DNA of 64,000 bases from Pseudomonas putida S13.1.2 (GCF_000498395.2 NZ_CP010979.1:3224001-3288000); one strand, 5' to 3'; positions 40,069 through 48,900 are shown, numbered from the stretch's first letter. Numbers and translations: made by a program. Notes: generated by a model from the sequence alone, not told the origin.

Positions 40069-41004
40069 ATGGATCTCAAGACACTCGAAGCCGCTGCCAC
40101 CTGGTATGTGCAGCTCAACGATGGCGCCAGCGACGAGGCCCGCACCTACGCCTGGCGGCAGTGGCTGCAGGCCAGCCCGCAACATGCTGCCGCCTGGGCG
40201 CGGGTAGAAAAACTGCAGCAGCAATGGGCCATGGTGCCGCCACAGGCAGCGCTGTCCAGCCTGGGCGCGGCACAAGCACAGCGGCGCGATGTACTGAAGG
40301 TGCTGAGCCTGTTGCTGGCCATGGGCGGCGGTGGCTGGCTGGCAGCCGAGCAGGTGCCCTATCGCGCCTTGCTGGCCCAGCAACGCACCCGTGGCGGCGA
40401 ACGGCGCGCCATGCAGCTGGAGGATGGCTCACAGCTTGAGCTGAACGTGAATACCGCGCTGGATGTGCGCTACGACGCCAAAGTACGGGCGATCCAGCTG
40501 TACCAAGGGGAAATCCTGGTGCGCCCGATCAGTAGCCTTGAACAGCGCCCGTTCATCGTGCACACCGAAGACGGCAGCGTGCTCACCCGTATTACCGAGT
40601 TCAGCATCCGCAAACTTGCCCGGCAGACGCGCGTGGGCGTGCTGCAGGGCTCTGTCGAAGTACGCCCGCAGCACCACCCTGATCGGGTGCTGCAACTGCA
40701 GGCCAGCCAGCAAGTAAATTTTGACCGCGACGACTTCGCCAGCGCACATGCCCTGCCCGTCGACTCGACAGCCTGGCTGCAGGGCATGCTGAGTGTGAAC
40801 GACTGGCAGCTGGGCGACTTTGTCGAAGAACTGGGGCGTTACCGGCAAGGGGTGCTGCGCTGCGCCTCCTCGATCCGGTCCATGAGCATTTCCGGTGCAT
40901 TCCGCATCGACGATACCGATATCGCACTGGCCAACCTGCCCAAAACCCTGCCCGTGAAGGTGCGCTATATCAGCCGTTACTGGGTGAGCGTGGAACCCGC
41001 CTGA
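40069..41004 (+). CDS. FecR-type anti-sigma/sigma regulator
   Basis: This 311-residue protein has a cytoplasmic N-terminus with the FecR signature (YAWRQWLQASPQHAAAWARVEKLQ, about 28-52), one membrane span (about 84-100, LKVLSLLLAMGGGGWLAAE), a FecR domain (about 118-210) and a C-terminal STN-like domain that meets the receptor's signalling domain. The span is short and glycine-rich. It lies 5 nt after the sigma gene and 113 nt before the receptor. Confidence 0.92.
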   Translation: MDLKTLEAAATWYVQLNDGASDEARTYAWRQWLQASPQHAAAWARVEKLQQQWAMVPPQAALSSLGAAQAQRRDVLKVLSLLLAMGGGGWLAAEQVPYRALLAQQRTRGGERRAMQLEDGSQLELNVNTALDVRYDAKVRAIQLYQGEILVRPISSLEQRPFIVHTEDGSVLTRITEFSIRKLARQTRVGVLQGSVEVRPQHHPDRVLQLQASQQVNFDRDDFASAHALPVDSTAWLQGMLSVNDWQLGDFVEELGRYRQGVLRCASSIRSMSISGAFRIDDTDIALANLPKTLPVKVRYISRYWVSVEPA

Positions 41005-41117
41005 ATAACGGCCCCAAAAATAATTTCACCCACACCTTGCTGATTTCGATTCTCGCCCGTCCCTGACACAAGCCGCGACGACAGCGACTTTCTGCCATGA
41101 CACGGAAGGATCACGCA

Positions 41118-43604
41118 ATGCCCCATCTGCACCCCACCCCTGCAACCAAGCTGAGCCAGGCCGTGCGCCTGGTGCTGTTCGGCATGTCCCTGGCCAGCGC
41201 GCCGGGCCTGCTGCTGATGCCTGCCCAGGCCATGGCCCAAAGCCAGAGCGCCTACCACGTCCCTGCCGGCCCGTTGGGCAATGCCATCACCCAGTTTGGC
41301 GTGCAGGCGGGCGTGACCATTTCGTTCGACACCGCACAAACGCGCAATCTGAGCAGCGCAGGCCTGGAAGGCAGCTACAGCGTCGAGGAAGGGCTGATGC
41401 GCCTGCTGGCCAACAGTGGCTTGCAGGCGCAGCGCCAGGGCAATGGCGGCTACGTGCTGATGCCTGCAGACAACGGCTCGGCCATGGAGCTGGGGCCGCT
41501 TAACATCGACGCCAACCGGCTGGATGCAACCAGCGAGGGTACCCAGTCATACACCGCCCGTGCCGTCACCATCGGCAAAGGCGTGCACACGCTGAAAGAA
41601 ACCCCGCAATCGGTCACCGTGATGACCCGCAAGATGCTCGACGACCAGAACCTCAACACGCTGGAGCAGGTGCTGGACAAGACCCCGGGCATCACCGTGT
41701 ACGACTCGCCCATGGGCGGCAAGTACTTCTACTCCCGTGGTTTCAACCTGGACGGCCAGTACCAGTACGACGGCGTGCCGCTGGACGTGGGCGGCAACTA
41801 CGTGCAGGCCAACAGCTTTTCCAGCGACATGGCGTTCTACGACCGCGTCGAAATCCTCAAGGGCGCGGCCGGCATGATGAAGGGCTCCGGCTCCTCCGCC
41901 GGCGGCGTCAACTTCGTGCGCAAGCGTGGCCAGGAAAAGTCCGCCACCACCGTCACCCTGTCTGCCGGCAGCTGGGACAACTACCGCGGCCAGGTGGATG
42001 TAGGCGGCCCGCTGAACGAGTCAGGAACCGTGCGGGGGCGCGCCGTGGCGTCGCTGCAGGACCGCCAGTACTTCTATGACACAGCCAAGCGCCAGGACCA
42101 GATACTGTACGGCGCCATCGACTGGGACGTCACCGCCGACACCACCCTTGGCTTTGGCCTGGCCTACGAGGATGTCGATGCCACACCGTGCTATTCCGGC
42201 CTGCCACGCTACGCCGATGGCAGTGACCTGAAGCTGTCGCGCTCCACCTGCCTGGGGGCCAGCTGGAACGACCTGCAAAGCCAGCGTGTTACCGGTTTCG
42301 CCGACCTCAAGCACCGCTTCAACGATGACTGGACGCTGAACTTCGCCTCGATCTACACCCACAACAACCAGGACATCGAATACGCCTACTCCGAAGGCAC
42401 GGTACCGGTCGGCGCCAGCACCGCCAGCATGAACGTGCGCGCCGGTCGTTTCGACTACGACCAAGACGACTACGGCTTCGATACCTATGTCGATGGCAAG
42501 TTCGAGGCGTTCGGCCTGCAGCACGAGCTGATCATCGGCGCCAACGCCAGCCGGCAGAAAACCCATGATTACTTCGCGCTGATGCTGCTGGACGGCAAAC
42601 AGGACCCATTCAATCCGACCGCGAACTTCCCACAACCGTCCAAGGGCGACTACCTGGTCAACCCGACCCGCGGCGGCAGCGTGCCAACCGACTCCACCAC
42701 CACCCAGTACGGCACCTACGCCAACCTGCGCCTGAAGCTGGCAGAGCCACTGACCCTGGTGCTGGGCGCGCGGGTCAGCTGGTACCGCAACAAGAGCGAC
42801 TCCTATACCCAGCTCTACGATTACTGGGTGAATAACCGCAGCGAGGAAAACGGCCAGGTCACGCCGTTCGCCGCCGTGCTGTACGACCTGAACGACCAGT
42901 GGACCGCCTACGCCAGCTACGCCGACATCTTTCAGCCGCAGAGCGACAAGGTGAATGCCGAGCGGCAGGCGTTACAGCCCAAGACCGGTGCCAACTACGA
43001 GATCGGCATCAAGGGCGAGCTGCTCGACGGCGCGTTGAACACCTCGTTCAACCTGTTCCGCACCATCGAGAATCACCGCGCGGAAACCGACTACAACGAA
43101 GCCTGCCCATCAGGCGACGGCTATTGCTACACCGACAGCGGCAAGGTGCGTGCACAGGGTTTCGAGGCCGAGATCAGCGGCTCGCCAATCGAGCGGCTGC
43201 AACTGCTGGCGGGTTACACCTACACCCAGACCAAGTACCTGAGTACCATCGAAGACACCGACCCCACCGAGCTGACCTTCACCTCCAGCTTCATCCCACG
43301 GCACATGCTCAAGGTGTGGGGTGACTACCAGCTGGGCGGTGCACTGGAGCGCTTCACCGTCGGCGCCGGCCTGAACAGCCAGAGCGAGAACTTCCGTACC
43401 ACCGGCACTACCCGCGTCGAGCAGGCAGGCTACACCGTATGGAACGGCCGCGTGCAGTACCGCATCGACCCGAACTGGACGGTCGCCCTCAACGGCAACA
43501 ACCTGTTCGACAAGAAGTACTACGCCACCATCGGTGCGCCGGCGTGGGGCAACTTCTATGGCGAACCGCGCAACTTCATGGTGACCTTGCAAGGGGCGTT
43601 CTGA
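41118..43604 (+). CDS. TonB-dependent siderophore receptor with signalling (STN) domain
   Basis: This 828-residue outer-membrane receptor starts at the ATG at 41118, 8 nt after GGAAGGA; the ATG at 41097 lacks such a site. It has a signal peptide ending near QAMA (about residue 40), an STN signalling domain (about 45-115, SYSVEEGLMRLLANSGL), a TonB-box/plug (about 145-270; VKETPQSVTV-like, here LKETPQSVTVMTRKML) and a 22-strand barrel with the family's C-terminal F (MVTLQGAF). It is of the FpvA/FoxA/FiuA ferric-siderophore class. The siderophore cannot be named from sequence; no biosynthesis genes are near, so uptake of a foreign siderophore is likely. Confidence 0.93.
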   Translation: MPHLHPTPATKLSQAVRLVLFGMSLASAPGLLLMPAQAMAQSQSAYHVPAGPLGNAITQFGVQAGVTISFDTAQTRNLSSAGLEGSYSVEEGLMRLLANSGLQAQRQGNGGYVLMPADNGSAMELGPLNIDANRLDATSEGTQSYTARAVTIGKGVHTLKETPQSVTVMTRKMLDDQNLNTLEQVLDKTPGITVYDSPMGGKYFYSRGFNLDGQYQYDGVPLDVGGNYVQANSFSSDMAFYDRVEILKGAAGMMKGSGSSAGGVNFVRKRGQEKSATTVTLSAGSWDNYRGQVDVGGPLNESGTVRGRAVASLQDRQYFYDTAKRQDQILYGAIDWDVTADTTLGFGLAYEDVDATPCYSGLPRYADGSDLKLSRSTCLGASWNDLQSQRVTGFADLKHRFNDDWTLNFASIYTHNNQDIEYAYSEGTVPVGASTASMNVRAGRFDYDQDDYGFDTYVDGKFEAFGLQHELIIGANASRQKTHDYFALMLLDGKQDPFNPTANFPQPSKGDYLVNPTRGGSVPTDSTTTQYGTYANLRLKLAEPLTLVLGARVSWYRNKSDSYTQLYDYWVNNRSEENGQVTPFAAVLYDLNDQWTAYASYADIFQPQSDKVNAERQALQPKTGANYEIGIKGELLDGALNTSFNLFRTIENHRAETDYNEACPSGDGYCYTDSGKVRAQGFEAEISGSPIERLQLLAGYTYTQTKYLSTIEDTDPTELTFTSSFIPRHMLKVWGDYQLGGALERFTVGAGLNSQSENFRTTGTTRVEQAGYTVWNGRVQYRIDPNWTVALNGNNLFDKKYYATIGAPAWGNFYGEPRNFMVTLQGAF

Positions 43605-43664
43605 TACCCACGAGCGCCTTGCGCCCACTATGAAGGGGAGCAAGGCTTGTGGGGCAGCGCGCCA

Positions 43665-43928
43665 TCACAGGCAAACGTGTTCCAGCACCTGGTCGATACC
43701 GTCCAGATCATAGATCCAGCCCAACGGCATGTCTGCCTGGGTGGGGCCAGGTGTAAGCACCATCAGATCGCGGACGCCATGCAGCATCAGCGGCAGGGCC
43801 GAGCTGGCAGGCGCCAGCAATACACCCCGCTTGCGGTTGACCGACCAACGCTCGGTGAAGGCTTTGCCTTGGCCGAAACGGAAGGTCAGCGGCCAGCTGT
43901 CGATCGACGCTGCCGACGGCGCCAGCAT
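43665..43928 (-). CDS. Hypothetical protein, unassigned, possibly a remnant
   Basis: This 87-residue ORF (from the ATG at 43928; a TTG at 43937 is the alternative) ends in DMPLGWIYDLDGIDQVLEHVCL. Residue composition looks protein-like, and the same frame continues upstream without a start codon for nine more sensible codons (D-T-I-F-G-G-I-S-L) to a TAG. That raises the possibility that it is the tail of a longer gene that has been lost. There is no signal peptide or span. I recognise no family. Upstream lies AT-rich sequence with repeated TATCA motifs (43965-43983). Confidence 0.45.
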   Translation of the reverse strand: MLAPSAASIDSWPLTFRFGQGKAFTERWSVNRKRGVLLAPASSALPLMLHGVRDLMVLTPGPTQADMPLGWIYDLDGIDQVLEHVCL

Positions 43929-44070
43929 GTGCGGCAATGCATCGAGGCTGATGCCCCCAAAAATAGTATCAAAATGCTATCAGTCAACCCTGAATGCCTT
44001 GCACTAGACGCCGCTGTAAGCTGGGCAGAAAACCGGCATTGGTCACTCGGCCGAATGCGCCCCGCATGCC

Positions 44071-44187
44071 CTTGTAGGAGCGGCCTTGTGTCGCGATGGG
44101 CCGCGCAGCGGCCCCGGTTTCAGCCAAGCTGCACAAATTGCTGGGGCCGCTGCGCGGCCCATCGCGACACAAGGCCGCTCCTACAAG
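44071..44187. repeat. REP doublet ahead of the NUDIX gene
   Basis: CTTGTAGGAGCGGCCTTGTG... (44071-44118) and its near-perfect complement (44139-44187) form arms of about 48 bp. Confidence 0.92.
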
Positions 44188-44233
44188 GGCCGCGTCAGCC
44201 CATGAATTGTTTTAGCAGATAAGGAAATTGCTC

Positions 44234-44662
44234 ATGCGCCCGAACAAGGCTTGCCCAGTAGTCCTTTCATCCACGTTGCCTGCGAAAATTCTGCTGCTCC
44301 GCCACCCCTTGGCTGGCGTGCAACTGGTCAAAGGCACCATCGAACAAGGCGAGGCGCCGGCCGCGGCTGCCTTGCGTGAATTGAGCGAGGAATCAGGCAT
44401 CACCAAAGCCACGGTCAAACAAGACCTGGGCTGCTGGGATGCTAACCATCTTGGGCAAGTGTGGTCGTTTCACCTGTGCCAGGTGGAAGATGCCCTGCCC
44501 GAGCACTGGTCCCACCAGACACAGGATGACCATGGCCACCTGTTCACATTCTTCTGGGCAGCATTCGACGATGTGCCCTATAACGATTGCCATCCAGTCT
44601 TTCAGCGAGCGTTGCTGCATTTGAGAAAGGCTCTGGAGCACTCGCACAGTGATCGCGACTAA
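44234..44662 (+). CDS. NUDIX hydrolase
   Basis: This 142-residue protein has a complete Nudix box GX5EX7REUXEEXGU at about residues 37-59 (starts GTIEQGE, ends RELSEESGI), so Mg-dependent pyrophosphohydrolase activity on a nucleoside diphosphate derivative is expected. The start is the ATG at 44234 after AAGGAA; a TTG two codons earlier is poorly placed. Its last 4 nt overlap the end of the convergent LysR gene. Substrate unknown. Confidence 0.88.
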   Translation: MRPNKACPVVLSSTLPAKILLLRHPLAGVQLVKGTIEQGEAPAAAALRELSEESGITKATVKQDLGCWDANHLGQVWSFHLCQVEDALPEHWSHQTQDDHGHLFTFFWAAFDDVPYNDCHPVFQRALLHLRKALEHSHSDRD

Positions 44663-45585
44663 AGCCCGATCGCCACTTCACGCGCGCCGCTCATGTATTG
44701 CTGCAGGCGGCTGCGCAACCAGCGTTCGGCCGGGTCGCTGTCGGTGGTGCTCAACCAGACCATGGCCAGCTCCAGCGCAGCCGTCTCGAACGGCAGCGTC
44801 TCGGCCTGCAGGTTGCCCCAACGCTCCATACCTTGCGCGGCATAGTCCGGGCAGCAGGCCAGCAGGTCGGTCCCGGCCAGAATCGCCGGCAACGAGCTGA
44901 ACTGCGGCACCGACAACACCACCTTGCGTTCGCGGCCGATCTCTTTCAACCAGTCATCAACCACACCCTGCGTATTGGCGGTGGGCGATACCTGAACATG
45001 CGGGCGGGCGCAGAACTCATCCAGCGTCAGTGGCGTGGCTGATTTGTCGGCCCGCACCACCCTGCCCTGCATCGTGCGCAGCACCTTGCGCTTGGCGTTG
45101 GCCGGCAGCCCCTTGGTCTGGCTGATGCCGACCGTCACATCGCCTGCTGCCAGCAAGTCTGGAATGCGCCAGTAATCCACATGCTGCACGACCACCACCA
45201 CATTCGGCGCCTCCACCCGCAGCGCCCGCAGCAACGGCGGCAACAGCCCCGACTCGACATCATCGGACAAACCGATGCGGAAGGTCATCTTGCTGGTGAG
45301 CGGGTCAAAATCATGGGACAGGCTGAGGGCGACGGACATCGCGTCCAGTGCCGGGGTAAGGTACTTGATGACCTCTTCGGCCCTGGCCGTCGGTTCCATG
45401 CGGTTGCCCACGCGGATCAGCAACGGGTCGTTGAACATTGCCCGCAACCTGGCCAGCGCGGCGCTGACCGTGGGTTGGGCGACAAACAGCTTTTCTGCGG
45501 CACGGGTGAGGTTGCGCTCCTGCATCAGGGCTTCGAACACCACCATCAGGTTGATATCGGCTTTGCGCAGTTCGTTGCGGTTCAT
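44659..45585 (-). CDS. LysR-family transcriptional regulator
   Basis: This 308-residue regulator has an N-terminal winged helix (LMVVFEALMQERNLTRAAEKLFVAQPTVSAALARLR) and an effector domain of the NodD/PcaQ-like type (GLSDDVESGLLPPLLRALR). The start is the ATG at 45585 after GGGAG. It faces away from the acetyltransferase gene at 45853, with a 267-bp gap that contains a 48-bp dispersed repeat. The target gene cannot be inferred with confidence. Confidence 0.88.
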   Translation of the reverse strand: MNRNELRKADINLMVVFEALMQERNLTRAAEKLFVAQPTVSAALARLRAMFNDPLLIRVGNRMEPTARAEEVIKYLTPALDAMSVALSLSHDFDPLTSKMTFRIGLSDDVESGLLPPLLRALRVEAPNVVVVVQHVDYWRIPDLLAAGDVTVGISQTKGLPANAKRKVLRTMQGRVVRADKSATPLTLDEFCARPHVQVSPTANTQGVVDDWLKEIGRERKVVLSVPQFSSLPAILAGTDLLACCPDYAAQGMERWGNLQAETLPFETAALELAMVWLSTTDSDPAERWLRSRLQQYMSGAREVAIGL

Positions 45586-45622
45586 CGGGGCTCCCGGCCA
45601 TGGCCATGACGTGCGGACTCAA

Positions 45623-45670
45623 TTCCAGCATCGATATGGATTGCGGTCGAGTAAAAACCGGAAAACCCGA
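45623..45670. repeat. 48-bp dispersed repeat, copy 1
   Basis: This stretch, starting TTCCAGCATCGATATGGATT and ending GAAAACCCGA, recurs at 51673-51720 with a single mismatch. Here it lies 38 bp upstream of the LysR start. Confidence 0.85.
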
Positions 45671-45852
45671 CTCAGGCTGCATTGCCCCACACTGCGCAAT
45701 CCGGGTAACCTTCCGCCAACTTCCCTTCCGGCTTCCCCTGCCGTGCACCGCCCAGGCGTTAAATCGCGAAGCGGTCATTCATGATGCCGACACCTGCATG
45801 GCCGCCACGTTTTGGCGCGCCCATCTGCCATCTATACATTCAGGATGACCCC

Positions 45853-46296
45853 ATGATCATTCGCCAAGGCATTGCTGCAGACTATCCGCAGCTGCTCGAC
45901 ATCTGGCTGCGCGCCGTACGCGCCACACACCAATTTCTGCAACCGTCCGACATCGACGCGCTGTTGCCACAGCTGCGCGACGTGTACTTCCCGGCCGTCG
46001 AGCTGTGGGTTGCAGTAGACACCGATGACCAGCCGCTGGGCTTCATCGGTTTCAATGAAAACCACGTGGAAATGCTCTTCGTCGACCCCGAGCGACATGG
46101 CCAAGGTATTGGCCGGGCGCTGCTGGATTTTGGCCGCCAGTCGCGTAACGCCATGAGTGTCGATGTCAACGAGCAGAACCCCCAGGCAACAGGGTTCTAC
46201 GAGCACTACGGCTTCGTCCAGACGGGCCGCTCTCCGCTGGATGGCGAAGGCCGGCCGTTCCCCTTGCTGCATATGAGCTTGCCCACCCAGGCGTGA
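45853..46296 (+). CDS. GNAT acetyltransferase, YjaB-like
   Basis: This 147-residue N-acetyltransferase is set from the ATG at 45853 (MIIRQGIAADYPQLLDIWLRA). The acetyl-CoA loop is RHGQGIGRALLDFG (Q/R-x-x-G-x-G/A pattern), preceded by VEMLFVDPE, and followed by VDVNEQNPQATGFYEHYGFVQTGRSPLDGEGRPFPLLHM, which closely follows E. coli YjaB. The acceptor is unknown. The longer open frame upstream has no homologous sequence. Confidence 0.88.
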   Translation: MIIRQGIAADYPQLLDIWLRAVRATHQFLQPSDIDALLPQLRDVYFPAVELWVAVDTDDQPLGFIGFNENHVEMLFVDPERHGQGIGRALLDFGRQSRNAMSVDVNEQNPQATGFYEHYGFVQTGRSPLDGEGRPFPLLHMSLPTQA

Positions 46297-46333
46297 CCAG
46301 AAGGCACACACCGCGATGGACCGGTCGCCGGAG

Positions 46334-46432
46334 CTGCCAAGGGATCGGGTCAGGGCCACCAGGTGCTTGCCGCAACATGTGCAGCGCCTACAAGATCGAG
46401 CGCCGCCCGCGCGGCGCTCGATCTCGCAGGCG
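46334..46432. repeat. Hairpin-bearing repeat, short form
   Basis: The element begins CTGCCAAGGGATCGGGTCAG and ends with a perfect 13-bp hairpin (AGATCGAGCGCCG, loop CCCGCG, complement) at 46393-46424 and GCAGGCG. The same left part and right end recur at 52509-52800, where a larger inverted-repeat segment sits between them. Confidence 0.85.
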
Positions 46433-46519
46433 ACGAATAATTGCGCCGAACCGCCAACCTTCGCAATCAAGCATCAATAAACCGCCGTATAATCGGATCC
46501 AATACCGAGGATGCCCCGC

Positions 46520-47230
46520 ATGCAAGCATTGGAAATGGACTACGGACACGGCGAAGAAGTGGCCAGCCACTGCCACGCCGACGACCAGCTGATCTACGCC
46601 GCCAGCGGCGTCATGCGGGTCAGCAGCGAAGGCGGTAGCTGGGTGATCCCTGGCGGGCATGCGTTGTGGATGCCCGCCGGGGTCAGCCATGCCATCCGCA
46701 TGGAAGGCGTGGTCTGCATGCGGACCTTGCTGCTGGAAGCGCGTATCGAGCGCTGCCAGGTGATCGTGGTATCCGGCCTGCTGCACGAGCTGATCCTGGC
46801 TGCGTCACGCATGCTCGACCTGCGTGACGGCGAGCACGTGCGGGCACTGATCCAGCTTGAGTTGGCCACTGCCAGGCGCATCGATGCCTTTGTGCCGCTG
46901 CCGCACCAGGCGAGACTGCGCACCTGGTGCGAGCGCTTCCTGCTGGACCCGGCCCAGGACCTGACCCTGGAACAATGCGGCGCGCAACTGAACATGAGTG
47001 CCCGCAGCGTGGCACGGCTGTTCCAGCGCGAGGTGGGCATGTCGTATGGTGAGTGGCGCGCCCGTGCCCGGGTGATGCTCAGCCAGCAAAGCCTGGCCGA
47101 TGGCCAGCCGATCCTGAACGTGGCGCTGGAGCACGGCTACCAGAGCGCCAGCGCCTTTGCTGCCATGTTCAAGCGCATCCTCGGCTACGCGCCGAGCGAT
47201 TGGCAAAACAGTACCGCGCGCGGGTACTGA
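46520..47230 (+). CDS. AraC-family regulator with N-terminal cupin
   Basis: This 236-residue regulator has a cupin sensor domain (about 10-80, HCHADDQLIYAASGVMRV...GGHALWMPAGVSHAI) and a C-terminal AraC/XylS DNA-binding domain (about 140-232: LTLEQCGAQLNMSARSVARLFQREVGMSYGEWRARARV, then ALEHGYQSASAFAAMFKRILGYAPSDW). The start is the ATG at 46520, 9 nt after GAGG; the ATG at 46511 is too close to that site. It lies just upstream of a tripartite efflux operon, with two direct repeats in the gap, so it probably controls that pump, like E. coli NimR. Confidence 0.9.
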   Translation: MQALEMDYGHGEEVASHCHADDQLIYAASGVMRVSSEGGSWVIPGGHALWMPAGVSHAIRMEGVVCMRTLLLEARIERCQVIVVSGLLHELILAASRMLDLRDGEHVRALIQLELATARRIDAFVPLPHQARLRTWCERFLLDPAQDLTLEQCGAQLNMSARSVARLFQREVGMSYGEWRARARVMLSQQSLADGQPILNVALEHGYQSASAFAAMFKRILGYAPSDWQNSTARGY

Positions 47231-47236
47231 GCCCCA

Positions 47237-47273
47237 GGTTGTCCCACTTGCGCGCAGGGTTGTCCCGCTTGCG
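47237..47273 (+). promoter_or_regulatory. Direct repeats, candidate AraC-type operator of the efflux operon
   Basis: GGTTGTCCCACTTGCG at 47237-47252 and GGTTGTCCCGCTTGCG at 47258-47273 differ in one base and are 21 bp apart start to start, two helical turns, as expected for an AraC-family regulator. They lie between the regulator gene and the operon, about 60 bp before the first ATG. Confidence 0.65.
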
Positions 47274-47333
47274 GCAGCGGCGTGCGCCGTCCCCTCGTTA
47301 ACCTCGCATCACCACCCTTGAGCGACATGTGTG

Positions 47334-48749
47334 ATGCCCTTACTGCCTTCATTTCCCTTCCCTGCCCGGTTTGCCGTACTCGCCACGCTCGGCGTGCTGG
47401 CGGCGTGCACCCGGCAACCCGCACCTGCCGAGCCACCTGCAGCGCTGCTGGCCAACCCGCTGGCGAGTGTGCCGGCCGGTGTCAGCCAGCAACCATTGCC
47501 CGAACAATGGTGGGCGCTGTTCCAGGCCCCGCAACTTAACCACTGGGTACAGCAAGCCCTGGCGCACAATCAGGACCTGGCCGAGGCCGAGGCCAACGTG
47601 CAGGCCATGCTGGCGGGGATAGCCGAGTTCGATGCCAGGCGCTGGCCGTCAACGTCGATGGGCTTTGCCGCCACCTATGGCAAGAGCGCCGATGACCAGA
47701 CCCTGGCCGAGGCGACCGACAGCCACGCGCCGTCGCAATGGCAATTCAACCCAGGTATCGAGTTGGCCTATCAGGTGGATGTCTGGGGCCAGGTGCGCGC
47801 TGCCATCGAGCGCGCCCGGGCCCAGGCCGAAGCCAGTGCTGCGGCGCTGGAGCTGGTGCGCCTGCAGGTGGTCGCCCAGACCAGCCGTGCCTACATCGAC
47901 CAGTGCGTCTACGCGGCGCGCCTGGACGAGGCTAAGCAGTCCCTGCAAACACTCGACCATAGCGTGCAACTGAGCGAACGCCAGCGCTTGGCCGGTGTAG
48001 CTACCGCCCTCGACAGCGAGCGCCTGCTGGGCTTGCGGGAACAAGTGCGGGCGCAGCTGCCGATGCTCGCAGCCCGGCGGCAGATGGCGCTTTACGAACT
48101 TGGCATGCTCAGTGGCCAGGCCTCGCTAGCCGACACCGCGACTTGCACAACCATCCCCACGCTGTCGGCGCCGCTACCGGCCGGCGATGGCTGGCATTTG
48201 CTCGAACGCCGGCCGGATGTACGCCAGGCCGAACGGGAACTGCAGGCTGCCAGCCTGGAAACCGACATCGTCCGGGCTGACCTGTATCCGAAGGTCAGTT
48301 TTGGCGCTTCGCTGACCTCCTCGGACCATCACCTGGCCAACCTGGGCGACAGCCGCGCGGTGATGTTCGGCATTGGCCCGCTGATCCGCTGGGAGTTTCC
48401 GAATGTGAAGGCCAACCGCGCAAGGGTCGGCAAAGCCGAGGCGTTGCAACAGGCGCAGGTTGCCCGTTACCACGGCGTGGCGCTGAGCGCGCTGAAAGAC
48501 GTGCGCCAGGCGCTGGCCCGCTACGACGGCGAACAGCAACGCTTGCAGGCACTGGATGCAGCCCTGGCGCACAGCCAGCGCGGCTATGCCCTGGCCCAGG
48601 GCAACTACCGCGCCGGCACCGTAGACGGGCTGGCGTTGCTGGACAGCGAGCGAGAACTGATCCGCCTGCGGGCCAGCCACGTAGAAGCCCGAGGGCGCCT
48701 GGCACAGGCGCAGGTCAACCTGTTCCGCGCCCTGGGCGGGCGGTGGTAG
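47334..48749 (+). CDS. Outer-membrane efflux lipoprotein (NodT/OprM family)
   Basis: This 471-residue TolC-type channel subunit has a lipoprotein signal (ATLGVLAAC, lipobox LAAC, acylated Cys near residue 22) and two repeats of the outer-membrane efflux domain (about 65-260 and 285-465; LNHWVQQALAHNQDLAEAEANV, GLALLDSERELIRLRASHVEARG). It forms the outer duct of the pump with the next two genes. The start is the ATG at 47334; a GTG one codon upstream is possible. The stop is 207 bp before the next operon gene because a REP doublet intervenes. Confidence 0.92.
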   Translation: MPLLPSFPFPARFAVLATLGVLAACTRQPAPAEPPAALLANPLASVPAGVSQQPLPEQWWALFQAPQLNHWVQQALAHNQDLAEAEANVQAMLAGIAEFDARRWPSTSMGFAATYGKSADDQTLAEATDSHAPSQWQFNPGIELAYQVDVWGQVRAAIERARAQAEASAAALELVRLQVVAQTSRAYIDQCVYAARLDEAKQSLQTLDHSVQLSERQRLAGVATALDSERLLGLREQVRAQLPMLAARRQMALYELGMLSGQASLADTATCTTIPTLSAPLPAGDGWHLLERRPDVRQAERELQAASLETDIVRADLYPKVSFGASLTSSDHHLANLGDSRAVMFGIGPLIRWEFPNVKANRARVGKAEALQQAQVARYHGVALSALKDVRQALARYDGEQQRLQALDAALAHSQRGYALAQGNYRAGTVDGLALLDSERELIRLRASHVEARGRLAQAQVNLFRALGGRW

Positions 48750-48782
48750 CCGATAACCCATTGCCACGGGCTGCGCCGACCT

Positions 48783-48900
48783 TTGTAGGAGCGGCCTTGT
48801 GTCGCGAAAGGGCCGCGCAGCGGCCCCGGCAATTTGTGCACTGCCGCTGAAATCCTGGGGCCGCTGCGCAGCCCTTTCGCGACACAAGGCCGCTCCTACA
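48783..48900. repeat. REP doublet inside the efflux operon
   Basis: TTGTAGGAGCGGCCTTGTGT... (48783-48829) and complement (48855-48900) lie between the outer-membrane and adaptor genes. In an operon such a structure can protect or shorten the upstream mRNA. Confidence 0.92.
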
